Notes under the pieces: model-generated
What the model was told of the DNA's origin: nothing
The model's database searches: none
What the model saw: the letters and a program-made list of their open reading frames with translations, nothing else
Assembly (NCBI RefSeq): GCF_021325795.1
Contig: NZ_JAHPZX010000008.1
Location: forward strand, 186,001-250,000
DNA: 64,000 bases
Direction: 5' to 3'
Origin: Bordetella sp. LUAb4
GTDB taxonomy: Bacteria; Pseudomonadota; Gammaproteobacteria; Burkholderiales; Burkholderiaceae_B
Position numbers and translations under genes: made by a program
Shown: piece by piece, positions 7,575 through 15,816 of the stretch
Layout: each line of letters begins with the position of its first letter
Position numbering within the stretch: the first letter of the stretch is position 1

Positions 7575-10500
7575 GCCGCCTCGGTACCGTTATCCGCCCG
7601 CGCGACGGCAAGCTGTTGCAAGTCATCGATGATCTGCTTCTGCGACATCAAGCTCAGGTCGACCACCTCGCGCGCCTGCGCCACGTAATAGGCCAGTTGC
7701 TCGTCGCTGCGCGCCAGCGACTTGTCCAACGCCGCTTCGATACGTTGCAGCTGCTCCACCAACGCCCCGTTGGACTGCCCGAACAACTGCACCGCGGCGC
7801 CGAAGGCCTCGCCCATGCTGCCGATTTCGGCGGCACTGCCGGTGACCTGGGCGGCGATGCCGGACAGCTTGCCCGTTTCCGCTTCGACGTGGCCGGCGAG
7901 CTTGCCGGTTTCCTCTTCGACGTGAGACGTAAGCTTGCCCGTCACCTGTTCGACATGGGCCGTCAGGGCATGAGTCTGGCTTTCCACATGCGTGGTGAAA
8001 CTGACACCGATCTCTTGCATCAACTCGGCCGAGCGCGTGACCAGGGCATCGACCGCCCCGCGCTGCTCGTTGGCCGCGTGGTTGACCGCGTCCAACAGCG
8101 TGGCCACGGTTTGCAGCAAGCGGCCGCGCTCTTCCAGCATCGCGTTGTCGCGTTCCATGCTGGCGGACAGATTGTCACGCAGCTCGGAGATCACCGTGGC
8201 CGCGGCACGCGGCGCCTCGGCAGCGGCTTGCAACAGGCCGGCGATTTCGGCGACGGTATCGCGCGCCTGGTCTTCCGCCTGCGCGGTCATGTCGCGCGCG
8301 GCCTGGGCCAGGGTGTCGCTGATTTCTTCCGCGCGCGTGGCGGCGCGTCGCTCGACCTTGTCCAACTGCTCTTGCAGCTCCGTGGTCATGCCGGCAAGCG
8401 TTTCGCGCCACGCTTCAAGATGCTGCTGCTCCTGCGCGGCGGCAGCGGCGCGGGCTTGCGCCTGGTCCTGCGCCAAGGAGTGCAGCAGCGCTTCGGCGCG
8501 TTGGGCGCCGGACTGCTCCTGCTTGTCCAGCGCGCTCTGCCACGTCTGCGTGACGCCGGAGGTGGCGCTTTCCAGGTGCAAAGCCACATCGCCCAGCAGA
8601 CGTTCGGTGCGTTGCTCGAAAGCGGCGGCATAGCGGTCCAGCGTGGTGCCCAGCGCCTGGGCCAATTGCTCGCTGTCCTGCTTATGCTGTGCCAACGCAT
8701 CGGTCCAGACCTTGGCGACATCGCCGGTGGTCGTCTCGAAATGCGCGGCCAGTCCGGCCAGTTGCTCACGCACCGATTCCGTGACGGTGGCACGCCAGGT
8801 GGCGGTCTCGTTGGCCAGACCGTCCAGCGTCGCGCGCACGGCGGGCTGAATGGCTTCGCCGGCGATGCGGGCGCTGATACCGATGTTCTCCTGCAGCGTC
8901 TGTTGGACCGCCGCGGCCAGGTCTTCGTAGGCCGTGGCGGAGCGCTCGTGCAGGGACTGCTGGCTGGCGGCGAGACGTTCGGCCAAGGTCTCCTGGTGCT
9001 GCGCCAGGCGTTGGTGCAGATCTTCGTGATCGGCACCCAGTCGCTGGGCCAACGCTTGCTGCTCGGTCGTCAGTTGCTGCGCGAGGGCTAGCTGGCCGGT
9101 CGTCAACTGCAGCGACAACGCTTGCTGATCCGTCGTCAGCTGCTGCGCCAACGCTTGCTGGCCGTCGGTCAACGTGCCATTCAGTACGTCGTAGCTGGCG
9201 GCCAGTTTGTCGCTCAAGGTGCCATAGCCGCTTTCCAGTTTGCCGGCCAGACGGTCGTACCCGCTTTCCAGCTTGCCGGTAAGCGTCGCATGGTCGCGGC
9301 CCAGCTTGCTGCCCAGATCGGCATGGCTGGCGGTCAGTTGTGTACCAAGCTGCGCCAGGCTTGCGCCCAGCTTGCTTTCCAGTTCGGTATGGTTCGCAAC
9401 CAGCTTGTCAGCCAACGTAGCGTGGTTGGAAACCAGTTTTTCCTCCAGCGCCGCGTGATTGCCCGCGAGTTGCGTGCCGATTTCCACCTGGCTGGCGACG
9501 AGCCTGTCGTTCAACAGAACCTGGTTGGCCGCGAGCTTATCCGTCAACTCGGCTTGGCCGGCCACCCACGTGCCGTGCAGGGTGTCGAAGCCCGTGCGGA
9601 TATGGTCATTCAGCTTGGACTGACTGCCGGTCAACGTTTCATGCAGCGCCGCATGGCGGCTGGCGAGGCGGGTTTCCACGGTCTCCAGTTGCGCAGCCTG
9701 GCGCTCTGCCTGTTCGGCCTGGCCATTGACCAAAGCCAGGCGCAGCGCTTCGTGGCGGCTATCCAGTTGCGCGTTGAGCGCCTCGTGACCGGCCGCCAGC
9801 CTGTCGTGCAATGCTTCCTGTCCTTGGCCCAGCCGCCCGTTCAAGCCTTCGAAACCATCGCCCAAGCGGGTCCCGAGGTCCGCGAGACTGGCGCCCGTGC
9901 TACGGCCCAATTCGTCCAAACGGCCGCCCACGCGTTCCGTCAGGCTGTCCAGACCGCCGCCGACCCGTTCGCTAAGCTTGTCGAAATTTCCGCCCAGCGT
10001 CGTGGTGAGCGTCGCCACGCTGCCGCCCAGTTTGCTGCTCAAAACCTCGAAATCGCCGGCGATGCGGGTATTGAGCGCCTCCAGCCCCCCGCCCAGTCGA
10101 TTGGCCAGCGCGTCGTGGCTCGTCGCCAGGCGTTGCTGCAGGGCTTCCTGGCCGGTACCCAACCGTTCGTTCAATGCTTGATGATCGTCGACGAGTCTGG
10201 CGGTCAGCGATTCATGATTGCCGGTCAGTTTGGCGCTCAGGGCGGCGTGATCCGCGGCCAGGCGCTCCGTGAGCGTCCTGCTTTGCGTCTCCACCGCCAG
10301 CGCCACCGCCTGCAGGCGGTCGACCAGGGCCGGCATCAATTCGGCCTGGCGCTGCATCAGGCGGAAAACTTCTTCGCGTTGATGCTGGCGCGACTGGCCG
10401 CCCAGATTCAGAGCGATGCGGGTATCCAGCTGCTGTGAAACCAGAATGCGGTCGCGCCGCGCCAGCGCCGCCAACAGGCCCAGCGCCGCCGAAGTCGCCA

Positions 10501-10999
10501 CGCCGGCCACGGAAGTGCCGAACGCAAAACCCAAGCCCTTGATCGGCGCCGCCAACGACGCCCGTATGCCTTGCAAGTCAGACGCCGCTTCCAGCGCGCC
10601 ACCAGTGCCGCGCAACGTCGCCACCATACCCAGGAAAGTGCCCAGCATGCCGAGCAGCACCAGCAGGCCCACCAGATACGGTGCCATCGACGGGCCGGGC
10701 AACGCGACACGCTCACCCTCCACGCGCAGGCGCACCGCATTGCGCAGACTGGGGTGCAGACGGTCCAGCCACGCGCCGAAATCGGCCGCCGGGCCAGCCA
10801 GGTCGCCGATGCCGCGCGCCAATGTCGCGGTTGCCCGTTGATAACGCTGCAGTTCGAACACGCCGCCCAAATAGAAGGCGCCGATCAGCAAGGTGACCAC
10901 CAGCGCCAGCGTATTGGTACCGGCATAACCGGCGCCGACCCAGGCGACAACGGCCAGACCGGCCAGGAACACAACGAAATTGATCAGGTATTTGGACAT
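7571..10999 (-). CDS. DUF802 giant protein: MotA/TolQ-like channel plus 42 hendecad repeats
   Basis: 1142 residues. There are four membrane segments at about 5-25, 28-48, 107-127 and 156-180. The third (LVGLLVLLGMLGTFLGMVATLRGT) and fourth resemble the conserved helices of MotA/TolQ/ExbB proton channels. Residues 243-704 are 42 consecutive 11-residue units of the form LxxRLxxxHxA without a gap, expected to form a long rod. Further helical sequence follows, with four more 11-mers near residues 1040-1085 (LTSHVEEETGK type). The partner gene downstream is OmpA/MotB-like. Together they look like an ion-driven motor or tension-transmitting complex with a long cytoplasmic tail. The function is unknown. 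Confidence 0.85.
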   Translation of the reverse strand: MSKYLINFVVFLAGLAVVAWVGAGYAGTNTLALVVTLLIGAFYLGGVFELQRYQRATATLARGIGDLAGPAADFGAWLDRLHPSLRNAVRLRVEGERVALPGPSMAPYLVGLLVLLGMLGTFLGMVATLRGTGGALEAASDLQGIRASLAAPIKGLGFAFGTSVAGVATSAALGLLAALARRDRILVSQQLDTRIALNLGGQSRQHQREEVFRLMQRQAELMPALVDRLQAVALAVETQSRTLTERLAADHAALSAKLTGNHESLTARLVDDHQALNERLGTGQEALQQRLATSHDALANRLGGGLEALNTRIAGDFEVLSSKLGGSVATLTTTLGGNFDKLSERVGGGLDSLTERVGGRLDELGRSTGASLADLGTRLGDGFEGLNGRLGQGQEALHDRLAAGHEALNAQLDSRHEALRLALVNGQAEQAERQAAQLETVETRLASRHAALHETLTGSQSKLNDHIRTGFDTLHGTWVAGQAELTDKLAANQVLLNDRLVASQVEIGTQLAGNHAALEEKLVSNHATLADKLVANHTELESKLGASLAQLGTQLTASHADLGSKLGRDHATLTGKLESGYDRLAGKLESGYGTLSDKLAASYDVLNGTLTDGQQALAQQLTTDQQALSLQLTTGQLALAQQLTTEQQALAQRLGADHEDLHQRLAQHQETLAERLAASQQSLHERSATAYEDLAAAVQQTLQENIGISARIAGEAIQPAVRATLDGLANETATWRATVTESVREQLAGLAAHFETTTGDVAKVWTDALAQHKQDSEQLAQALGTTLDRYAAAFEQRTERLLGDVALHLESATSGVTQTWQSALDKQEQSGAQRAEALLHSLAQDQAQARAAAAAQEQQHLEAWRETLAGMTTELQEQLDKVERRAATRAEEISDTLAQAARDMTAQAEDQARDTVAEIAGLLQAAAEAPRAAATVISELRDNLSASMERDNAMLEERGRLLQTVATLLDAVNHAANEQRGAVDALVTRSAELMQEIGVSFTTHVESQTHALTAHVEQVTGKLTSHVEEETGKLAGHVEAETGKLSGIAAQVTGSAAEIGSMGEAFGAAVQLFGQSNGALVEQLQRIEAALDKSLARSDEQLAYYVAQAREVVDLSLMSQKQIIDDLQQLAVARADNGTEAA

Positions 11000-11011
11000 A
11001 GTGTCCCGTTA

Positions 11012-11737
11012 TCAGGCACGAAAGGCGGAAAGCAGCCCATCGACCGGTTGTAAACGAAGCGCCAATTCGGCGTGCATGACGGCGCGCATATCCCGGCGGA
11101 AGGCGTCCAGCCAGGCGCCGGCGCGCACCGGCGGCGGACGCTGGGCGGCTTCGGCCTCGGCGAGCGCGTTCTGTTCTTTCTGGCGCAGGTCCCGGTAGCG
11201 CGTCTCCAGCAGGCCAGGCACGCCGGCCAGCAGGTTGTGCTCGCGCGCGCCCAGCACCCGTTCCATGACGGCATCCAGAACCGCCAGGCGTGCCATATCG
11301 GCCGCGCTGGCGGCAAGCATCGTACGCAGACGGACGCGCAGGCTACCGATGGCGTTTTCCATCGTCTGCTGCAGCGTCAGATAGCGCTGGCGGTAGATGG
11401 AAAAATCCGTCGGCTCTTCCACCTGGACACCGCGTCCCGTCGGCGCAGCACGCCGGCGGGGCGTGAAGACGCCCTCGATGGACTTTTCCAGGTAAGCGCG
11501 GACGTCGGCACAGGCGCGCGATGCTTCGCCATCCTCACCACGCGCGCTGGCCGGAACCGCGGGCGGGTCGCCATCCAGGGCCGCCGACAGCGCAATCGCG
11601 TCGGTCCAGGCCAGCCAGGAACCCAGCCGGTCGGTGGGCGACTGCCCTGGCGGGGTCGCCTCGATGTCCGTCAAACGCGCGAGCAGGCGGATGAGCGCCG
11701 GACCGCTGAGACCTGTGCGCCGTGGTTGTTGCACCAT
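11012..11737 (-). CDS. DUF3348 protein, first gene of the motor-like operon
   Basis: 241 residues, soluble and mostly helical. It starts with 'RTGLSGPALIRLLARLTDIE' and has a central 'EEPTDFSIYRQRYLTLQQTMENAIGSLRVRLRTMLAASAADMARLAVLDAVMERVLGAREHNLLAGVPGLLETRY' block typical of DUF3348. The stop lies 12 bases before the DUF802 ATG. No catalytic motif is visible. It may be a cytoplasmic adaptor for the DUF802 tail. The operon promoter should lie in the 213-base gap before the next gene (11738-11950). Confidence 0.8.
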   Translation of the reverse strand: MVQQPRRTGLSGPALIRLLARLTDIEATPPGQSPTDRLGSWLAWTDAIALSAALDGDPPAVPASARGEDGEASRACADVRAYLEKSIEGVFTPRRRAAPTGRGVQVEEPTDFSIYRQRYLTLQQTMENAIGSLRVRLRTMLAASAADMARLAVLDAVMERVLGAREHNLLAGVPGLLETRYRDLRQKEQNALAEAEAAQRPPPVRAGAWLDAFRRDMRAVMHAELALRLQPVDGLLSAFRA

Positions 11738-11950
11738 AGCACCAGAGCCAAAAAAGGACGCAGTTTACAGGAAAGCCCCTGGGAAAAAGGTCCCTGTGTA
11801 CTGGGGGTCACACTGTATGGCCCAGGTCTCAGCGTTTATTTGATGATACTAATAGTTACTCGAAAAGCAGGGTTCGGCCAGCGATCACACCAGCAAGGCA
11901 GTATCGATTGCTCGCGTCCGACTTGATCCTGGTGTCCGCCGGCCCAGGGA

Positions 11951-13105
11951 TTACTTACCCCCAACCACCTGCCACCGATCCTGCGTTCCGGCGTAGATCA
12001 CCCCGTACTTCTCGATCGCCGCGGGATCGAACTTGAAACCCAGGCCGGGCTCGCGGGGCAGCAGCACCTGGCCATCGCGGGCCTGCAACTGGCGGTCGAT
12101 CAAGCGGCGGAAGTTGACGATGTGGTCGTCGGGCATCCACTCGACATAGGTGCAGTTGGGCGAACTGGCCACCAGATGCGCATGCACGTCGTGCCAGGCA
12201 TGCGGCGCCACGGTGACGCCGTGGCTGTCGGCCGTGGCCACGATGCGGCGGAATTCGGTGATCCCGCCGCATACGGTGGCGTCCGTCTGCAACAGGGTGC
12301 TCGCCTCGCGCGCCAGCAGATCCTTGAAGCGCCAGCGGCCAGCCTCGATTTCGCCGGTGGCCACGGTAACGGGCGTGGCCCGCGCCAGCCGCACGTGGTT
12401 GTCGATATCGTCCGGCGAGAAAGGCTCTTCGATCCAGAACGGTTGATAAGGCTCGAAGGCCCGCATGTATTCCAGCGCGGTGGGCAAGTCGCGCCAGGCG
12501 TTGTTCGCGTCCAGCATCAGGCGGACGTCATCGCCAATGGCCTCGCGGACGGCCGCGATGCGCTTGCGTTCACCCGACACGCTTTCCAGCCCCACCTTCA
12601 TCTTGACGGCACGAAAACCATCCTTGACGTGCCCCGCCATTTCCGCGGCCAGCTTGTCCGGCGTCTTGCCCGGCAGGTAATAGCCGCCGCTGGCGTAGGC
12701 GGGCACGCGGTCGTCCACCGTGGCGCCCAGGTATTGATACAGCGGCAGGCCGGCACTGCGCGCGTTCAGGTCCCACAGCGCAATGTCGATGGCCGACAGG
12801 GCGCGGATCACGCCGCCCGCGCGCCCCAGCAACAGGGCCTCCTGATACATCTCGCGCCACAAGCCTTCCACCCGCAGCGATTCCTGTCCGACCAGGCGCG
12901 GCGCCAGCAGATCGGTCACCGCCACCGACAGCAGGCGGCCGGCACTGTTGACCGCATAGCAGTAACCCAGGCCCTCATGACCATCGGTGCTGCGGATACG
13001 CACCAGGCAGTACTCGCGCGCAGTGACCTGACGCGTGGAGAAAGTGACCGGCTTGTCCAGCGGAACACGGGCGATGCAGACGGAAACGGATTCAATGGTA
13101 GGCAT
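11951..13105 (-). CDS. Mandelate racemase / muconate lactonizing enzyme family dehydratase
   Basis: 384 residues from the ATG at 13105, an enolase-superfamily sugar-acid dehydratase or racemase. The capping domain spans about 1-125. The barrel shows the Lys168-x-Lys170 base motif (AVKMKVG), metal ligands Asp199 (LDANNAW), Glu226 (WIEEPF) and Glu252 (ATGE), then Asp275 and His302 (PHAWHD) as a second base pair. The specific substrate cannot be read; mandelate racemase, galactonate and similar dehydratases all fit. The Bug receptor 141 bases upstream on the same strand probably binds its substrate. Confidence 0.85.
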   Translation of the reverse strand: MPTIESVSVCIARVPLDKPVTFSTRQVTAREYCLVRIRSTDGHEGLGYCYAVNSAGRLLSVAVTDLLAPRLVGQESLRVEGLWREMYQEALLLGRAGGVIRALSAIDIALWDLNARSAGLPLYQYLGATVDDRVPAYASGGYYLPGKTPDKLAAEMAGHVKDGFRAVKMKVGLESVSGERKRIAAVREAIGDDVRLMLDANNAWRDLPTALEYMRAFEPYQPFWIEEPFSPDDIDNHVRLARATPVTVATGEIEAGRWRFKDLLAREASTLLQTDATVCGGITEFRRIVATADSHGVTVAPHAWHDVHAHLVASSPNCTYVEWMPDDHIVNFRRLIDRQLQARDGQVLLPREPGLGFKFDPAAIEKYGVIYAGTQDRWQVVGGK

Positions 13106-13246
13106 GAGGGGAAGGACTCCGATGTGGCGATGGCGGGCACGACGTGGCCGGTGCCGGCGTATGGCTAGGAAAAACAAGGACGTGCCCCCCGCGCATGAAC
13201 GGGCCGTCAGGGCAAGACGAGGGGTAGCGCGGGAGCTACCCGATGC

Positions 13247-14248
13247 TCAATCGAACTTGATGTTGGCCTCCTGGATCACCTTGGTCCATTTGGTCTTTTC
13301 CGTGTCGATCAGCTGCTGGAACTGCACCGGCGACTCGTCCAGCGGTGTCAGTCCCAACTCGGTCAGACGCTGGCGCACCCCGGGCTCCTGCAGCACGCGG
13401 GAGATTTCCTTATGCAGGAAGGCAACCGTCTGCGGCGGCGTGGCGGCCGGCGCGATGATGCCGAACCACACATTGGCCTCGTAGCCCGGCACCCCGGATT
13501 CAGCCAGCGTGGGCACATTGGGCAGTTGCGGCAGCCGCTGGGCCGACGTCACGCCCAGCGCCTTCAGTTTGTGATCCTTGATGAAGGGCAGGCTTTGCGT
13601 GGGCGTGGCGAAGATCAAGGGGATCAGTCCACCGATGACATCGGTCTGCGCTGGCGCGCCGCCCTTGTAAGGAATGTGGTTCATGCGGATGCCGGCCATC
13701 TGGTCGAGCAGTTCCAGCGAGATGTGTTGGGTAGAGCCCTGCCCCGGCGTGCCGAAGTCGATGCCCTTCTGCTGGGTCTTGGCCAGGGCGATGAGGTCGT
13801 GCACGTTGTCGGGGCCGAACTTGGGATTGGCCACCAGCACGAACGGCGTGTCCGCGATCAGGGACACCGGCGCGAAGTCCTTCAGCGTGTAGCTGAGGTT
13901 GGGATAGAGCAGCGTATTGGTGACGTGGGAAGAAATCACCAGCATCAGCGTGTAGCCGTCGGGCGTGGCGCGTTTCAGCTCACCGGTGGCGATGGTGCTG
14001 TTGGCACCGGGCTTGTTCTCCACGATGACCGGCTGCGGCCAGCGCTTGCTCAATTCGGCGGCAACCATGCGGGCGACGGTATCGTTGGAGCCGCCTGGCG
14101 CCATGCCAACCATCAGGCGTACGGGCTTGTCGGGAAAGTCGGCGGCGGCCGCCGTTGTCGCGGTGGCGGCAAGCCACACCGCAAGGCTGAGTCCGGCCAA
14201 GGCGCGGCCAGCCCGCCGGCGGGTGCCGGCCCAGGGGGAATAGGACAT
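13247..14248 (-). CDS. Bug/TctC-family periplasmic solute receptor
   Basis: 333 residues. A long signal peptide ends near residue 36 (TTAAAADFP). Diagnostic blocks are APGGSNDTVAR, VIVENKPGA, ATPDGYTLML and HIPYKGGAP. Such receptors deliver carboxylates to TctAB membrane proteins, none of which is encoded here. The enolase-superfamily gene follows on the same strand, so the ligand is probably that enzyme's sugar acid or hydroxy acid. An Arg-rich stretch (GTRRRAG) precedes the hydrophobic core of the signal. Confidence 0.9.
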   Translation of the reverse strand: MSYSPWAGTRRRAGRALAGLSLAVWLAATATTAAAADFPDKPVRLMVGMAPGGSNDTVARMVAAELSKRWPQPVIVENKPGANSTIATGELKRATPDGYTLMLVISSHVTNTLLYPNLSYTLKDFAPVSLIADTPFVLVANPKFGPDNVHDLIALAKTQQKGIDFGTPGQGSTQHISLELLDQMAGIRMNHIPYKGGAPAQTDVIGGLIPLIFATPTQSLPFIKDHKLKALGVTSAQRLPQLPNVPTLAESGVPGYEANVWFGIIAPAATPPQTVAFLHKEISRVLQEPGVRQRLTELGLTPLDESPVQFQQLIDTEKTKWTKVIQEANIKFD

Positions 14249-14376
14249 GCGGGTCTCCTCGCAGGGTTTTATGTCGTTGTCCCTGCATCCTAGACCCGGC
14301 GTCTAAGCCGATAAATGGATAATTTGGCTGATTGAATCGAGGAAATCGATTAACGACGGACGCCGTTGCCCGCTTC

Positions 14377-15789
14377 TCAACGCATCTGCAGAATGATCAC
14401 CTCGCTGCTGGCCGGATCCGTGCGTTTGCGTAGATCCTTCACGGCGTCCGGCGTCACTGCCCCACCCTGGTTGCCCCAGGCCGTGCGCACGAAGGTCAGC
14501 ACGTCGGCGATCTCCTTGTCCGACAGCTGGCCACGGAACGGGGGCATGCGGTAAGCGTCAGGCATGCCATTGGCCACGATGCGGCCCGAACCGTTCAACG
14601 TGACGTTGATGCTGGACGCGTTCTCCTTGCTCATGGACGACGCGGCCCCCGCCAGCGGCGGGATCCACGGCGCCTGGCCGCGGCCTTCGGCGCCGTGGCA
14701 GGCGCTGCAACGCGCGGCGAACGTCTGCGCGCCGGGCACCTTCAGGCGTTGGTCCAGCGCCAGTGCCTGGTTCGAGGACGCGTCGTACTTCCACGGCGGT
14801 CCGTCACGTTCGGGCGATCCCGGCAGCGATTTCAAGTAGTACGCGATGGCCTTCAAATCCTCGTCCGTCATGAACTGCGTCGAGTTGTTGATCACGTCGG
14901 TCATCGAACCGAACACCACGGCGTGCTGATTGCGCCCGGTCTTCAGGAATTGATAGACATCGGCTTCGCTCCAACGGCCCAGGCCCGTGTTCGGGTCATT
15001 GCGCAGGCTGGGTGCATACCAGCCATCCAGCAAGGCACCCGCCAGGTAGTGCGGACTGCTTTCGTCGAAAGCCTTCTCGTTGAACGCCACGCCGCGCGCC
15101 GTATGGCAACTGCCGCAATGGCCCGCCGACTGCACCAGATAAGCACCCCGGTTCCACAGGGTGCTGTTGCCGTCGGCATTCTGCGCGGGCGCGGCTTGGG
15201 GTCCGGGCTTGGCCTGATACGTCCCGGACGGCGCGAAGGCCAGGTTCCACAATGCCAAGGGCCAGCGCATATTCATGGGCCACTCGATGCCATTGGGCCG
15301 GTTTTCCTGCCGCACCGGCTGCACCGAGTGCATGAAGTACGCATACAGCGCCCGCACGTCGTCATCGCTAAGCTTCGCATACGACGGATAAGGCATGGCG
15401 GGATACAGCCTGTGCCCGGCACGCGCCACGCCATGGCGCATGGCACGGTCGAACTCCGCCAGGCTGTAGGCGCCTATCCCCGTCGTCTTGTCGGGCGTGA
15501 TGTTGGTCGTGTAGATCGAACCCAGGGGCGTGGCCATCGCCAGGCCGCCGCTGAAGGGCGGCCGGTCCGGCACGCTATGACAGGCTACGCAATCGCTGGC
15601 CCGGGCTACGTACTCGCCGCGCTGGATCAGCTGAGGCGAGGAGGTGTCGAGCCCAGGCTGGTCGGCCACACCGCCCGGATCGAAAGGCGACGAGGGCGTG
15701 TGCGTCACATAAGCCCAGCCCCCGATGACTACCACGACGACGATCGCCACCACGGTGGCAAGAACACGTCCAAACCGGCTTTTCTTCAT
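14377..15789 (-). CDS. Membrane-anchored three-haem cytochrome c
   Basis: 470 residues. An N-terminal anchor (VLATVVAIVVVVVIGGWAYV) is followed by three cytochrome c domains with haem sites CVACH (67-71), CGSCH (225-229) and CSACH (361-365), the layout of alcohol or gluconate dehydrogenase cytochrome subunits. It lies 27 bases downstream of the IorB-like gene and should pass electrons from the molybdenum hydroxylase to the respiratory chain. The last domain has the FRGQLSDKEIADVLTFVRTAWGN ending typical of that family. Confidence 0.9.
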   Translation of the reverse strand: MKKSRFGRVLATVVAIVVVVVIGGWAYVTHTPSSPFDPGGVADQPGLDTSSPQLIQRGEYVARASDCVACHSVPDRPPFSGGLAMATPLGSIYTTNITPDKTTGIGAYSLAEFDRAMRHGVARAGHRLYPAMPYPSYAKLSDDDVRALYAYFMHSVQPVRQENRPNGIEWPMNMRWPLALWNLAFAPSGTYQAKPGPQAAPAQNADGNSTLWNRGAYLVQSAGHCGSCHTARGVAFNEKAFDESSPHYLAGALLDGWYAPSLRNDPNTGLGRWSEADVYQFLKTGRNQHAVVFGSMTDVINNSTQFMTDEDLKAIAYYLKSLPGSPERDGPPWKYDASSNQALALDQRLKVPGAQTFAARCSACHGAEGRGQAPWIPPLAGAASSMSKENASSINVTLNGSGRIVANGMPDAYRMPPFRGQLSDKEIADVLTFVRTAWGNQGGAVTPDAVKDLRKRTDPASSEVIILQMR

Positions 15790-15816
15790 GTGCTGTCGCT
15801 ATCCTGGAAGCGTGGA

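Noticed and set aside
7616-9091. Long + strand frame opposite the DUF802 gene
   Set aside because: It is a shadow of the hendecad-coding strand; its translation is biased Gln/Arg/Gly/Leu sequence with no family features and no ribosome-binding site.
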